64,000 nucleotides of DNA from Phycisphaerae bacterium (GTDB taxonomy: Bacteria > Planctomycetota > Phycisphaerae > Phycisphaerales > SM1A02), in the NCBI GenBank assembly GCA_002709295.1, contig PAQL01000015.1, forward strand, positions 1-64,000, written 5' to 3'. Below, one piece after another: positions 35,140 through 43,374 of the stretch (its first letter is position 1; each line of letters begins with the position of its first letter). Below the pieces are notes generated by a model. That model did no database searches, was not told the origin of the DNA, and saw only the letters and a list, made by a program, of their open reading frames with translations. Position numbers and translations under genes: made by a program.

Positions 35140-35964
35140 ATGTCCGGATTCCAGGATCCTCGCCCACCCGCCGCCGCGACCCTCGGCTCGTTGGCGGCCG
35201 ACCCCCGTGCCGGTCTGATGCTGGCCGGGCGTCTCGGCCTCCGCGGCGTGCAGCTCTCGAGCGGGCAGCCCGGGACCCGGCCACGAGATCTCGATCGTTC
35301 CGGCCGACGCGACCTGCTGGCCACGGCCCGTCGACACGAACTCGAGATCTCCGGCATCGATGTCTGGATCCCCCTGGAGGCGATGCTCGACCCGTCCACC
35401 GCCGATCAGTCGGCGGGCGAACTGCTGGCTGCGATCGATCTGGCCGGTGATCTGGGAGGCGTGGCGGTGTCGCTTCGGCTTCCCGCCACCGACGAAGACG
35501 AGATCACCACCACGCTGGCGGCGCACGCGGCTCGGCTGGGGGTTCCGCTGGTGGATCACGCGGTGCCGCCTCGGGGGCGGGGTGCCACTCGGACCGATCG
35601 GACCATCACCCCCACGGGACTGCTGGTTCCCGGGGAGATCGATCCCGCGGAAGCCGATTCGAAGGTGGCGGCATCGGGTTCGGTCATCGAAGGGGTCGGC
35701 ATCGGCATCGATCCTCCGGCCTGGCTGGTCGCGGGACTCGACGTCCTCGAGGGAGCCGCCGCCGGGGTGCAGTCGATCCGGCTGGCGGACCTGACTCCGG
35801 ATGGGATGCGGATTCCTCCCGGTGAACCCGATGGTCGGATCGATCCGACCACCCTCATCGCGGTGGCACGCACCGGCGGCTGGGAAGGCCTGCCGATCAT
35901 CGATGCCCGGCGGTGGAACGATCCGCCGGCGGGGATTCAAGCCACGCTCGCACGAATCGGGTGA
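35140..35964 (+). CDS. Sugar phosphate isomerase/epimerase-like TIM-barrel protein
   Basis: A 274-residue protein. The periodic strand-helix pattern (GLRGVQLSSG, LEISGIDVWIP, LGGVAVSLRLP, VEGVGIGIDP-like, SIRLADLTPDG, GLPIIDARRW) and the start, DPRAGLMLAGRLGLRGVQL, fit the xylose-isomerase-like/AP-endonuclease-2 superfamily. The metal-binding His and Glu residues usual in active members are not evident at the expected strands, so activity is uncertain. It stands alone between moaE and the molybdopterin adenylyltransferase gene, both on the other strand. Confidence 0.6.
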   Translation: MSGFQDPRPPAAATLGSLAADPRAGLMLAGRLGLRGVQLSSGQPGTRPRDLDRSGRRDLLATARRHELEISGIDVWIPLEAMLDPSTADQSAGELLAAIDLAGDLGGVAVSLRLPATDEDEITTTLAAHAARLGVPLVDHAVPPRGRGATRTDRTITPTGLLVPGEIDPAEADSKVAASGSVIEGVGIGIDPPAWLVAGLDVLEGAAAGVQSIRLADLTPDGMRIPPGEPDGRIDPTTLIAVARTGGWEGLPIIDARRWNDPPAGIQATLARIG

Positions 35965-35974
35965 GCTCGTCGAA

Positions 35975-36544
35975 TCAGCTGGAGCCGTTCTCGAGGTCCT
36001 CGAGCCCGCGGCGAACCTCCCATGCCGCATGGGGCAGGATCGGAACCAGCACTCCGGTCATGACCGATTCGACGGCCTGCACCGATCCCGGCATGGTGAA
36101 CACCAGCATCGGTCCACCTTCCCGCAGGGGACGTTCGACGACCCCGCCGATCGCGCGGCCGAGGATGGCGGACGGTCCCACCTGTTCCACCCCGAGGGAA
36201 CGAACCAGCTCGCCGTAGCCCGGCATCTCGACTCGAAGCCTTCGGGCGACCACCTCGATGGTTCCGTCGCGGGGTGCGATGCCGGTCCCCCCGGTGAGGA
36301 GGATCGCCCTGATCTCCGGTTCCGCGAGGCAGGCCTGAAGGAGCCCGTCGATCGCCTCCGGATCGTCGGGGACGATCGATCGCCGGGCGATCCGGTGTCC
36401 GGCCTCGACCGCCAGCCGCTCCAGAAGATCGCCCCCCCGGTCGGTCTCCGGGGTCCGGGTGTCGCTGACCGTGATCACCGCGACCGGCAGCCGGCCCGCT
36501 TCCGGGTCTTGATGGGAGATCGACTCGTGTTCCTCGACGCTCAT
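35975..36544 (-). CDS. mogA: Molybdopterin adenylyltransferase (MogA/MoaB family)
   Basis: A 189-residue protein. PVAVITVSDTRTPETDRGGD, ILLTGGTGIAPRDGTIEV and MPGSVQAVESVM are the family's MPT-binding and adenylation segments. It activates molybdopterin with AMP before molybdenum insertion. ATG 36544 was chosen as it starts just before the domain; earlier ATGs (36571, 36574) would overlap the acpS start. A TACCTT box lies 10 bases before the start on this strand. MoaE is 870 bases away, so two Moco genes flank the isomerase-like gene. Confidence 0.87.
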   Translation of the reverse strand: MSVEEHESISHQDPEAGRLPVAVITVSDTRTPETDRGGDLLERLAVEAGHRIARRSIVPDDPEAIDGLLQACLAEPEIRAILLTGGTGIAPRDGTIEVVARRLRVEMPGYGELVRSLGVEQVGPSAILGRAIGGVVERPLREGGPMLVFTMPGSVQAVESVMTGVLVPILPHAAWEVRRGLEDLENGSS

Positions 36545-36558
36545 CGGGTCATGGAAGG

Positions 36559-36564
36559 TAGCGT
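36559..36564 (+). promoter_or_regulatory. -10 box (TAGCGT) of acpS, leaderless type
   Basis: TAGCGT ends 8 bases before the acpS ATG at 36573. It overlaps the divergent mogA promoter region. Confidence 0.4.
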
Positions 36565-36572
36565 GGAGCATC

Positions 36573-36965
36573 ATGAGCGTCATCGGCCATGGAGTGGATC
36601 TCGTCGAGATCGAGCGAATCGAGCGGATGCTCGAGGATCACGGGGATCGTTTTCTCGAGCGGTGCTTCGTGGAATCCGAGATCGCCTGGGCCGATCAGGG
36701 GCCGGCGGTGAGGAGTGAACGGATCGCGGCCCGGTTCGCGGCCAAGGAGGCCGTGCTCAAGGCGCTGGGCACGGGCCTTCGCGACGGGATCGACTGGAAG
36801 GACATCACGGTCACCAGGAACGATCTCGGCGCCCCCGGGGTCCGGCTGACCGGCCGGGCCGCGGAGATCGCCGCCGAATCGGGGATCACGGACTGGCGGT
36901 TGTCGCTCTCCCATGCGGGAGGACTCGCGATGGCGAGCGTGCTCGCCCTCGGTGGGCCGTCCTGA
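36573..36965 (+). CDS. acpS: Holo-acyl carrier protein synthase
   Basis: A 130-residue protein. GHGVDLVEIERI carries the metal-binding Asp and RFAAKEAVLKALGTGL the conserved Glu; SLSHAGGLAMASVLA closes the domain. It transfers phosphopantetheine from CoA to acyl carrier protein for lipid synthesis. Length is normal for the family. Its first bases are divergent from mogA. Confidence 0.94.
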   Translation: MSVIGHGVDLVEIERIERMLEDHGDRFLERCFVESEIAWADQGPAVRSERIAARFAAKEAVLKALGTGLRDGIDWKDITVTRNDLGAPGVRLTGRAAEIAAESGITDWRLSLSHAGGLAMASVLALGGPS

Positions 36966-37009
36966 TCCGATCGGAGCGGGGGTCGATCTTCCATCATCAA
37001 CAAGCCGGA

Positions 37010-37015
37010 TAGGAT
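37010..37015 (+). promoter_or_regulatory. -10 box (TAGGAT) of the SPOR-like membrane protein gene, leaderless type
   Basis: TAGGAT ends 6 bases before the ATG at 37022. Confidence 0.5.
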
Positions 37016-37021
37016 GCCTGC

Positions 37022-37825
37022 ATGCCACGACGATCGGGTCCGACGCTCTACGAAGTCATGTCCCAGTCATCGCCTCCGACGAGGCCGACGACGCCGGGGC
37101 GTCTTCAGCGAGGCGAGGTCGATCGCCCGACCAACTCCCGGCTGCTGACGCCCGGATCGGTGGTGAGGATTCCCGTCGGCTTCGTGTGGATCGGCATCAT
37201 CGCGGTGGTGGGTCTGCTCGCCCTCGCCTTCTGGATGGGGTCCGAGCGGGGGTATGAGCGAGGAAGGATCGTCGGCGATCAGGTGAGTCGGTCGATGGAG
37301 GAGGTCAATCGGACCGGTGGACTCCGTCGCGAACCGGGTTCCGGGCAGGGGGCCGTCGCGCCGGTGACCCCGGTGGAGCCACGACCTGTGGATCGAGCCC
37401 CGGTCGGGTCCCGGTCCGCGGAGACCTCGTCCGGGTCGCCCGCCGTACCCCGCCGCAGCGGCCCGCCCATGCCCGAGGGGGCCGATTCCCTGGATCGCTC
37501 CATCGACGTGGGGGTCGAGCGGAGGCGGAAGGGATGGACCTATAAGGTCGTCCTCTACACCAGGCTCGAGTTCGCCAGGGAGGTCGCGAAGAGCATCCGA
37601 GAGCAGGGGGCCGACCTTGGAGTTGACGCCATGGTCGAGCGGAGCCAGAATGGTCGGTTCGGAACTGTGATTCTGCTTCCGGGCTCCCCCGAGCCGTTCA
37701 CCGAGCAGCAGATGATCGAATGGGATCGCCGGATCGAAGAGCTCGCAGAGCGAGTCGCCGACGAACCCGTGTGGGGTGGGGAACGCCCCTTCCCCGGGCA
37801 CTATGCCGAACCGTTCGGCCGGTGA
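37022..37825 (+). CDS. Single-span membrane protein with SPOR-like C-terminal domain
   Basis: A 267-residue protein. A polar N-terminus (MPRRSGPTLYEVM) leads to one membrane span (about 55-75, FVWIGIIAVVGLLALAFWMG). A Pro/Ser/Arg-rich linker follows (85-155), then a compact domain at about 170-225 (GWTYKVVLYTRLEFAREVAK, GADLGVDAMVE, NGRFGTVILLPG). The strand-helix-strand pattern resembles SPOR peptidoglycan-binding domains, but the match is by eye. An opening LYEV sequence with a C-terminal fold outside the membrane would suit an envelope protein. It precedes the small basic protein gene by 51 bases. Confidence 0.65.
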   Translation: MPRRSGPTLYEVMSQSSPPTRPTTPGRLQRGEVDRPTNSRLLTPGSVVRIPVGFVWIGIIAVVGLLALAFWMGSERGYERGRIVGDQVSRSMEEVNRTGGLRREPGSGQGAVAPVTPVEPRPVDRAPVGSRSAETSSGSPAVPRRSGPPMPEGADSLDRSIDVGVERRRKGWTYKVVLYTRLEFAREVAKSIREQGADLGVDAMVERSQNGRFGTVILLPGSPEPFTEQQMIEWDRRIEELAERVADEPVWGGERPFPGHYAEPFGR

Positions 37826-37876
37826 CCCGTCGTTGGAACCATGATCGGCCCGCATGACGGGCCAGCGAGTGATCTC

Positions 37877-38098
37877 ATGAGCCTTCACAGCAGCCTCAAG
37901 ACCAAGTCCGGCGCCCTCAACCAGCATCGCAACGTGCTGACTCGAGCGGAGCGCATCGCGAAGCTCCAGGACAAGGAGGAGTTCGTGGTCGGCGATTCCT
38001 CGCCCCTCGGCATCCCCAAGGTTCGGAGCATCAAGGTCACGGCCGGCAAGAAGAAGCCCACCAAGGCCGAGAACGCCGAGGCGAAGGCCGACGAGTAG
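37877..38098 (+). CDS. Small basic protein, PVC-superphylum family
   Basis: A 73-residue protein. MSLHSSLKTKSGALNQHRNV, LTRAERIAKL, and SPLGIPKVRSIKV match the small basic protein family known only from Planctomycetes, Verrucomicrobia and Chlamydiae (TIGR04137). It is probably tied to ribosome or RNA function by its charge, but no function is established. The Lys-rich tail (AGKKKPTKAENAEAKADE) is longer than the core. A strong hairpin terminator follows at 38159. It is the best single marker of the host group in this window. Confidence 0.9.
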   Translation: MSLHSSLKTKSGALNQHRNVLTRAERIAKLQDKEEFVVGDSSPLGIPKVRSIKVTAGKKKPTKAENAEAKADE

Positions 38099-38158
38099 TC
38101 CCGCATTCCGCCCGGGTCCGCGGTCTGCCGGGCCCACTCCACCAGCATCGACCATTCC

Positions 38159-38182
38159 GGCCCCGCGGTCTTCCGCGGGGCC
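38159..38182 (+). terminator. Hairpin terminator after the small basic protein gene
   Basis: A perfect 10-base-pair stem, GGCCCCGCGG-TCTT-CCGCGGGGCC, followed by GTTCCTTCC; 60 bases past the stop codon. Confidence 0.6.
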
Positions 38183-38243
38183 GTTCCTTCCGAGGAACCG
38201 TGCGTTCCTGTTCCGGTGAAGATCTCCGGGGGAGAACCAGATC

Positions 38244-39413
38244 GTGACGATGAGCCAGGCGAACCTCGAACATCTTCTGAGTCGAAGGGTGCTCGACATG
38301 GACGCCTCAGGCATCCGTCGGGCGTTCGAACTGGGAGCGAGGCTGGAGAATCCGATCAATCTCTCGATCGGGCAGCCGCACTATCCCGTCCCCCAGGTGA
38401 TGAAGGACGCGGCCATCAAGGCGATCCGCGACGATTGCAACGGCTATTCGCTGTCGGGTGGGATCGATGCCCTGCACGAGGTCGTGCGAGGGCATCTCAA
38501 GCATGATCTGGGCTGGTCGACGGAGGATCCGGAGATCGGCGTCATCGTGACCAGCGGGACCAGTGGAGCCCTGCTGCTTTCGGCCATGGCGCTGGTGGAT
38601 CCCGGTGACGAGATCATCATTCCCGATCCGTGGTTCGTGATCTATCCGCAGCTGGGACCGCTGACCGGCGCTCGGATCGTCACCTGCGACACCTATCCCG
38701 ACTTCCGCATGACCGCGGAGCGGATCGAGCCTCTGATCACCGATCGCACCAAGTTCATCCTGATCAACAGTCCCGGCAATCCCACCGGTGTGGTGCTCGA
38801 CGAGGGCGAGATGCGGGACGTGGCCGCACTCTGCCGGGACCGGGGGGTCCAGCTGGTCAGCGACGAGATCTACGACGAGTTCGTCTTCCCCGAGTCGGCT
38901 CGTCCCGACGGAAGCTGCCCTTCGCCGGGTCGTCACGACCAGGGCACCCTGGTCATCCGCGGGTTCGGAAAGACCTATGGCTGCACCGGGTGGCGACTCG
39001 GCTACGCGGCGGGACCCAACTGGCTCGTGGACCAGATGAGGAAGCTCCAGCAGTTCACCTTCGTCTGCGCTCCGACTCCCCTCCAGTGGGGGGTGGTGCC
39101 GGCGTTCGATCATGACAACAGTCACCAGATCGAGGCCTACGCCCGTCGACGCGACCGCGTGGTCGAGGTGCTCTCTCCGCACACCGACGTGGTCGTCCCG
39201 GGCGGCGCGTTCTATGCGTTCTTCGAGGTTCCGGCCTCGCTCGGCATCGACGCCTCGGCCTTCGTCGAGCGTGCGGTCGAACGTCGAGTGCTTCTGGTCG
39301 CGGGTGGAGTCTTCTCCTCCCGCGACACGCACGTCCGTCTCAGCTTCGCGGTCGGCGAGGAGATCCTCGAAGAGGGTCTTCAGGCGATCGCTGAGCTTCT
39401 CCAGGGACGTTGA
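38244..39413 (+). CDS. Class I/II PLP-dependent aminotransferase
   Basis: A 389-residue enzyme. The PLP-binding lysine is in RGFGKTYGCTGWRLGYAAG; NSPGNPTGVVLDE and SDEIYDEFVF are the other cofactor-binding stretches, and RLSFAV carries the substrate-carboxylate Arg. It is an aspartate/aromatic aminotransferase-like enzyme (fold type I, AAT subfamily); the substrate cannot be read. GGGGGA lies 10 bases before GTG 38244; an ATG at 38250 is also possible. It stands alone. Confidence 0.88.
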   Translation: MTMSQANLEHLLSRRVLDMDASGIRRAFELGARLENPINLSIGQPHYPVPQVMKDAAIKAIRDDCNGYSLSGGIDALHEVVRGHLKHDLGWSTEDPEIGVIVTSGTSGALLLSAMALVDPGDEIIIPDPWFVIYPQLGPLTGARIVTCDTYPDFRMTAERIEPLITDRTKFILINSPGNPTGVVLDEGEMRDVAALCRDRGVQLVSDEIYDEFVFPESARPDGSCPSPGRHDQGTLVIRGFGKTYGCTGWRLGYAAGPNWLVDQMRKLQQFTFVCAPTPLQWGVVPAFDHDNSHQIEAYARRRDRVVEVLSPHTDVVVPGGAFYAFFEVPASLGIDASAFVERAVERRVLLVAGGVFSSRDTHVRLSFAVGEEILEEGLQAIAELLQGR

Positions 39414-39451
39414 TCACGAATCCGAGGTCCGCCCGTGACGACTCGAGGCGG

Positions 39452-39468
39452 CGGAGGCTCAGCCTCCG
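39452..39468. terminator. Small hairpin at the aminotransferase/lipoprotein convergence
   Basis: CGGAGG-CTCAG-CCTCCG overlaps the stop codon of the small lipoprotein on the minus strand and could end transcription from either side. Confidence 0.35.
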
Positions 39469-39659
39469 GTCTTGTCCTGGATGCCGCTGCCTTCGCCGGG
39501 CATGGCGTTCGGATCGACCTTGGGCGTGTCGGAATCATGCTGACGGACGTGGCCGCTGACATCGGTGGTGTCGGAGCCTTCGCATCCGGCAAGGAACGCC
39601 GGGCCGAGCACGAGGGTGGCGGTGAACAGGATCGAGGGGCCGGTGATGACGCGTTTCAT
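39459..39659 (-). CDS. Small lipoprotein, twin copy B
   Basis: A 66-residue protein with signal ILFTATLVLGPAFLAGC (Cys26). The 40-residue mature part reads EGSDTTDVSGHVRQ, then HDSDTPKVDPNAMPGEG. It is nearly identical to copy A (39770-39970) over the mature stretch, while the signal peptides differ. AGGAG lies 6 bases before the ATG. Copy A has its own terminator between them, so the two can be expressed separately. No family recognised. Too small for an enzyme; perhaps a structural or sensing lipoprotein. Confidence 0.75.
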   Translation of the reverse strand: MKRVITGPSILFTATLVLGPAFLAGCEGSDTTDVSGHVRQHDSDTPKVDPNAMPGEGSGIQDKTGG

Positions 39660-39716
39660 GAGTCGCTCCTGAGGGAGTGCGATGTCGGGTGAACCGAACG
39701 GGGAGTCGAAGAAGAA

Positions 39717-39742
39717 GGCCCGGCCGGTCGCCCGGCCGGGCC
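39717..39742 (-). terminator. Terminator hairpin between the twin lipoproteins
   Basis: A perfect 11-base-pair stem with a 4-base loop (39717-39727 and 39732-39742), 27 bases past the copy A stop; on the minus strand it is followed by TTCTTCGACTCC. Confidence 0.65.
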
Positions 39743-39769
39743 GCGTTTCTTCGGGTTTCTCTGCGGGGA

Positions 39770-39970
39770 TCAGCCGCCGCCCTGGGCTTCGAGTCCGTCG
39801 CCCTGGCCCGGCATCGCGTTGGGATCGACCTTGGGGGTGTTGGAGTCGTGCTGGCGGATGTGGCCGCTCACGTCGGCGGTGTCGGAGCCTTCGCAACCGG
39901 CGAGGCCGCCGAAACCGAGGGTGAACGTCGCGGCGAGGCAGATGGAACTGCAGCTGATGAGGTGCTTCAT
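39770..39970 (-). CDS. Small lipoprotein, twin copy A
   Basis: A 66-residue paralogue of copy B. The signal (ICLAATFTLGFGGLAGC, Cys26) is followed by EGSDTADVSGHIRQ and HDSNTPKVDPNAMPGQG, then a short Gly-rich end. Between the copies almost every change is conservative (I/V, N/D, A/T), so the mature part is under selection. GGAAGG precedes the ATG by 9 bases. The 14-base tandem repeat at 40007-40076 lies just upstream and may govern it. Confidence 0.75.
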   Translation of the reverse strand: MKHLISCSSICLAATFTLGFGGLAGCEGSDTADVSGHIRQHDSNTPKVDPNAMPGQGDGLEAQGGG

Positions 39971-40006
39971 GGGTGGGTACCTTCCTTGCGGGGGGTGACG
40001 CCGTTC

Positions 40007-40076
40007 GACGTCGGATCCATGATGTCGGATCCCTGATGTCGGATCCCTGATGTCGGATCCCTGATGTCGGGCATGG
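40007..40076. repeat. 14-base tandem repeat upstream of the twin lipoproteins
   Basis: GATGTCGGATCCCT occurs three times in perfect register (40021-40062), flanked by one copy on the left with two changes (40007-40020) and a partly matching fifth (from 40063). It begins 36 bases before the copy A start codon on the minus strand. Such an array can be a regulator-binding array or a variable-number repeat. The period is not a multiple of three and no reading frame uses it. Confidence 0.85.
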
Positions 40077-40130
40077 CCGAGCGAACGCCGATCGGTCAGG
40101 TGACATGAGACTCGATCGGGTGCATGCTCG

Positions 40131-42089
40131 TCAAGGCGCCGCCCGGCCCCCGGGCCTTCCGAGTCGCAATCGGCCGTTCGAGGGGGCGAGGGACCTCCAC
40201 TGGGTGTGATACGTCCGGTCGTTGTCGGCGACCCGGACCTGCAGCGACGAGATGGACTCGAAAGCGGTGGGAAGGAGGATTCGGAAGCGATGGGAAGGGG
40301 GTTCCGTCGCATCCGCGGCGATGTGGCGGACGACGAGTCCGGCATGGGGGACCACGGTCGCCTCCGTCGTTCCCGGCTGCGACCGGAACTCGTGGAGGAG
40401 CGTGGCCGAGGAATCGATGGGATCCGAGAGCCCGGGCTCGAGCAGGAACGACACCGGGCCGTCGGTCGTCTGGAGATCGATCACCACCAGGTCCCCATGG
40501 GGGTTCCCCCGGGTGCTGATCGTCTCATCGGGGGGAAGGCCGTCGTCCACGAGAAGGTCGTCGAAGATGGTGAGTTCGAGGGCCAGTCGTCGTCGTCCGT
40601 CGATCGAATCGACCGTCGTCCGGAGTGATCCCAGCGGCTCTCGTTCCTCGTAGACGGAGTGCGTCCACGCGGCGATCGGCCATGCGGGCTCGCCGTCCGC
40701 CGGGTCCTCGTCGCTCCGATCGACCGCGACCCTTCGGGGGAGGACGATGGGCACTCGACGGCCCTGCGAATCCTCGTATTCCACCGTCACCCGAACCTCG
40801 GGCGGTGGCGGAGGACCGTCCGCCCCCCGGCTCGTGAACGTGAGCGGCACCTCGATCGATGCCCCGGGTTCGATCACGATGTTCCCGATCGGGGTGAGCG
40901 TGAAGGGCGAGTCGAGGTCCGTGGTCGACGGGTTCGCGATGTCGTGCGCGGTCCGGGCGATGAAGGCATGGCCGGGGACGAGCCAGGGTTCGGGCTCGGC
41001 CGCGGGGCGGACCGAAACCTCGATCGGGACGTCGATCGGATTCCGAAGTCGAAGGGTGACCTCGTCCTGCATGGGGCCGTGGCGAGGGTCCACGAGCGTC
41101 CCGGAGAGCGTCGCCACCCGACCGGACTTGAGGCGATACGCCCGATCCTGGTCCTTGCGGGTGACGAAGTCGTCCGGAAGGACGACCCCGCTCGGAAGGT
41201 GCCGGATGTGGATCTCGTCCCCTGGGCCCAGATCCATCAGGGTGAGATGGTTGAACTGGCCGGTCAGAGGATGCTGATCGATGGCGCCGCCGCAGACGCC
41301 GAGGAGGTGGTATTCAACGCCGTCGCGATCCTCGTCACGATGCAGGGCGTGGAAATGACCCGCGACGACCGCGTCCACGCCGTGTTCGGCGAGGATCGGT
41401 TGCACCCGTTCCTCCCAGCGAACCTTGCCGTATCGCCAGAGCGGTCGATGCATGAGGAGCACGATGGGTCGATCCCGGTCGGCCCGTCGAAGCACGCCTT
41501 CCAGCCAGGTCAGCTGTTCGTCCGAGATCTCGATCCGGCCCCCGTCGAGCGTCTCGTCGCTGAAGAGCACGACGACGAGGCCGTGTTCGAGTCGGACGGC
41601 GTAGTGGAGCGGCCCGAATCGTGATCGGTATCGATCGACGAACCGCGTGTCCGTCGAGTCGCGGTCCCCCGAGATCACGTCGTGGTTCCCGGCGGTCGGC
41701 CAGAAGTCCGCGTCCAGTCGGTTCACTTCGGCGAGGTAGTCGTCGACCTCGCCGTTCCACGTCTCGAGGTCCCGGGTGTACCCCTGGACCAGGTCGCCGA
41801 CGCAGAACACGGCATCCGGTCGGAGGAGATTCAGGTCGTCGATCGCGCGGGCGAGGTGGGGGAGTCCCCAGTCCTCGCCGGTGGTCCGGTCGGGGAGGAT
41901 GGCCACGATCGAGCGATCGAGCGTGTCGTCCGAGACGACCTGTCCGTCGATGGCCCGCCCCTCCGGATCGAGGGTGAATCGTCCCTGGCGAAGGACGTCC
42001 GTCGTGGGGTTCGAAGGCGGTGCCGCCGAGCAGGGGATCCCGGCCGGGATGCATCCGACCAGGAAGAGTCGACAAGGGATCTCGAGCAT
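40131..42089 (-). CDS. Secreted calcineurin-like metallophosphoesterase
   Basis: A 652-residue protein. The two-metal site is complete: DAVFCVGDLVQG, TAGNHD, LLMHRPLW and VVAGHFHALHRDE (residues about 90-250), so it should hydrolyse phosphoesters. The D-x-H motif expected before GD is weak, as the segment opens IVAILPDRTTG. Residues 300-650 are beta-rich, perhaps two Ig-like or sandwich domains, ending in an Arg-rich tail. The N-terminus (LFLVGCIPAGIPCSAAP) looks like a short signal. AGGAGG lies 6 bases before the ATG at 42089. It is a single gene. Confidence 0.8.
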   Translation of the reverse strand: MLEIPCRLFLVGCIPAGIPCSAAPPSNPTTDVLRQGRFTLDPEGRAIDGQVVSDDTLDRSIVAILPDRTTGEDWGLPHLARAIDDLNLLRPDAVFCVGDLVQGYTRDLETWNGEVDDYLAEVNRLDADFWPTAGNHDVISGDRDSTDTRFVDRYRSRFGPLHYAVRLEHGLVVVLFSDETLDGGRIEISDEQLTWLEGVLRRADRDRPIVLLMHRPLWRYGKVRWEERVQPILAEHGVDAVVAGHFHALHRDEDRDGVEYHLLGVCGGAIDQHPLTGQFNHLTLMDLGPGDEIHIRHLPSGVVLPDDFVTRKDQDRAYRLKSGRVATLSGTLVDPRHGPMQDEVTLRLRNPIDVPIEVSVRPAAEPEPWLVPGHAFIARTAHDIANPSTTDLDSPFTLTPIGNIVIEPGASIEVPLTFTSRGADGPPPPPEVRVTVEYEDSQGRRVPIVLPRRVAVDRSDEDPADGEPAWPIAAWTHSVYEEREPLGSLRTTVDSIDGRRRLALELTIFDDLLVDDGLPPDETISTRGNPHGDLVVIDLQTTDGPVSFLLEPGLSDPIDSSATLLHEFRSQPGTTEATVVPHAGLVVRHIAADATEPPSHRFRILLPTAFESISSLQVRVADNDRTYHTQWRSLAPSNGRLRLGRPGGRAAP

Positions 42090-42138
42090 GAGGGCCTCCT
42101 GCAGGCGGACGGCATTCTGACGAGTCCACCAAAACCGT

Positions 42139-42174
42139 CACCGCCGCGTGCGGCGAAGAGCCTACGCGGCGGTG
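42139..42174 (-). terminator. Terminator hairpin after the thioesterase operon
   Basis: An 11-base-pair stem (CACCGCCGCGT with ACGCGGCGGTG) around a 14-base loop, followed on the minus strand by ACGGTTTTGG; 126 bases past the last gene of the unit 44209 to 42301. Confidence 0.5.
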
Positions 42175-42300
42175 AGGAAGAGGAGAGATGAAGTGAGTGC
42201 GACATGCGTCGCCTCCCTGCTATTCGCAGGAATCCCCGGCGGTTCGCCATCCGTGCTTCATTTCCCGCGAGTAAGTCCTTATCGGACAGGCTCGGCCCGC

Positions 42301-43374
42301 TCAGGCGTCCGAGATCGGGGTCGCATCGCCGTGGACGAGTCCACGCAGCAGGGCCGCCCACCGCGGAGAGACCGATGAGACCAGCGATTCACGGCCTCGG
42401 GCCGTCGATCCCGGGGCGGGCGTTCCGGCGAAGGCGGAGGCGACGGCGGAACGCCAGGACTCCGGATCCCGGGCCTCGGCATTGGTGAGGATCCGATCGC
42501 CGATCGCCTCGTCCCGATCGTCCCGGGCGGGGTCCGCGGCGGCGACCACGAGTCCTCCACCGATGCGGGCCTGGCCTTCGATGCTGCGCACGACGCGATC
42601 GTGGTCTGGCACGATGATCACGTCGGCGCCGGCCAGAAGGCCGCGCATGCGGTCGGTGTGGTCGAAGCTGCTCATGCAGGCCGCGAGGGGGGAGTGTCGG
42701 ATGTGGCGCCAGATGGTCTCGTCACGTCGACGGGAACCAAGGTCGAGAGCCAGATGTTTCAGACCGTGCACGGGCCCGCCGGGACCCGCGAGTCCCTCGA
42801 TCATCGCGGTCCATCGCCGAAGATCCCCGACCGGTCCCAGCACGATGGCGAGTCCGCGCCGATCTCCGATGATTTCGGTTCTGGGCACCGCGACCGGAAG
42901 ATGCGTGGCGAAGTCCTCTCCATGACGCCGGACGGCGTGATGTCGGAGATTCGCGGTGGCGGCGATGATCGCATCGACCTTGCGGGGATCCGTTCCGTCG
43001 ATCTCCCGGAAGGATCTCGTCTCCGCCACCAGCGGCACGTCGAGCAGATCCGCCATCTGCTCCGCCAGCCAGAGGCAGCCGCGTCCACATCCCACGATCA
43101 CGTCCGGGGAGCCTCGGCCGACCTCGCCGAGCTGGTCGAGCACCGCGGATGCCATTCGTCGACGCAGCCAGAAGGGCACTTTCCGGGGAACGCTGATCGT
43201 GGGAATCGGAGCGGCGATCCTCGAGGTGCCGTCGATGGGCAGATCCCCGGCATCGACCGACTGCACGATCGCGGAGTGGATGCCCTCGCCCGCGAGGCCC
43301 ACCGCGAGCCGGGAGAAGGCGACCAGCTCCTCCTCGGTGCGCTCTCCGTCGAGAAGAATCGCGGCGCTGATCAT
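42301..43374 (-). CDS. Putative glycosyltransferase-like protein
   Basis: A 357-residue protein. The opening ISAAILLDGERTEEELVAFS and the segment DVIVGCGRGCLWLAEQMADL then PLVAETRSFREIDG look like the N-terminal Rossmann half of a GT-B glycosyltransferase. Later stretches (LLAGADVIIVPDHDRVVR, GGLVVAAADPA) fit the C-terminal half. I cannot identify a donor or acceptor, and the usual E-x7-E motif is not evident. Its ATG overlaps the thioesterase stop by 4 bases. Confidence 0.5.
   Translation of the reverse strand: MISAAILLDGERTEEELVAFSRLAVGLAGEGIHSAIVQSVDAGDLPIDGTSRIAAPIPTISVPRKVPFWLRRRMASAVLDQLGEVGRGSPDVIVGCGRGCLWLAEQMADLLDVPLVAETRSFREIDGTDPRKVDAIIAATANLRHHAVRRHGEDFATHLPVAVPRTEIIGDRRGLAIVLGPVGDLRRWTAMIEGLAGPGGPVHGLKHLALDLGSRRRDETIWRHIRHSPLAACMSSFDHTDRMRGLLAGADVIIVPDHDRVVRSIEGQARIGGGLVVAAADPARDDRDEAIGDRILTNAEARDPESWRSAVASAFAGTPAPGSTARGRESLVSSVSPRWAALLRGLVHGDATPISDA

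Noticed and set aside
40007-40076. CRISPR array
   Set aside because: The 14-base units abut with no spacers and there are no cas genes.
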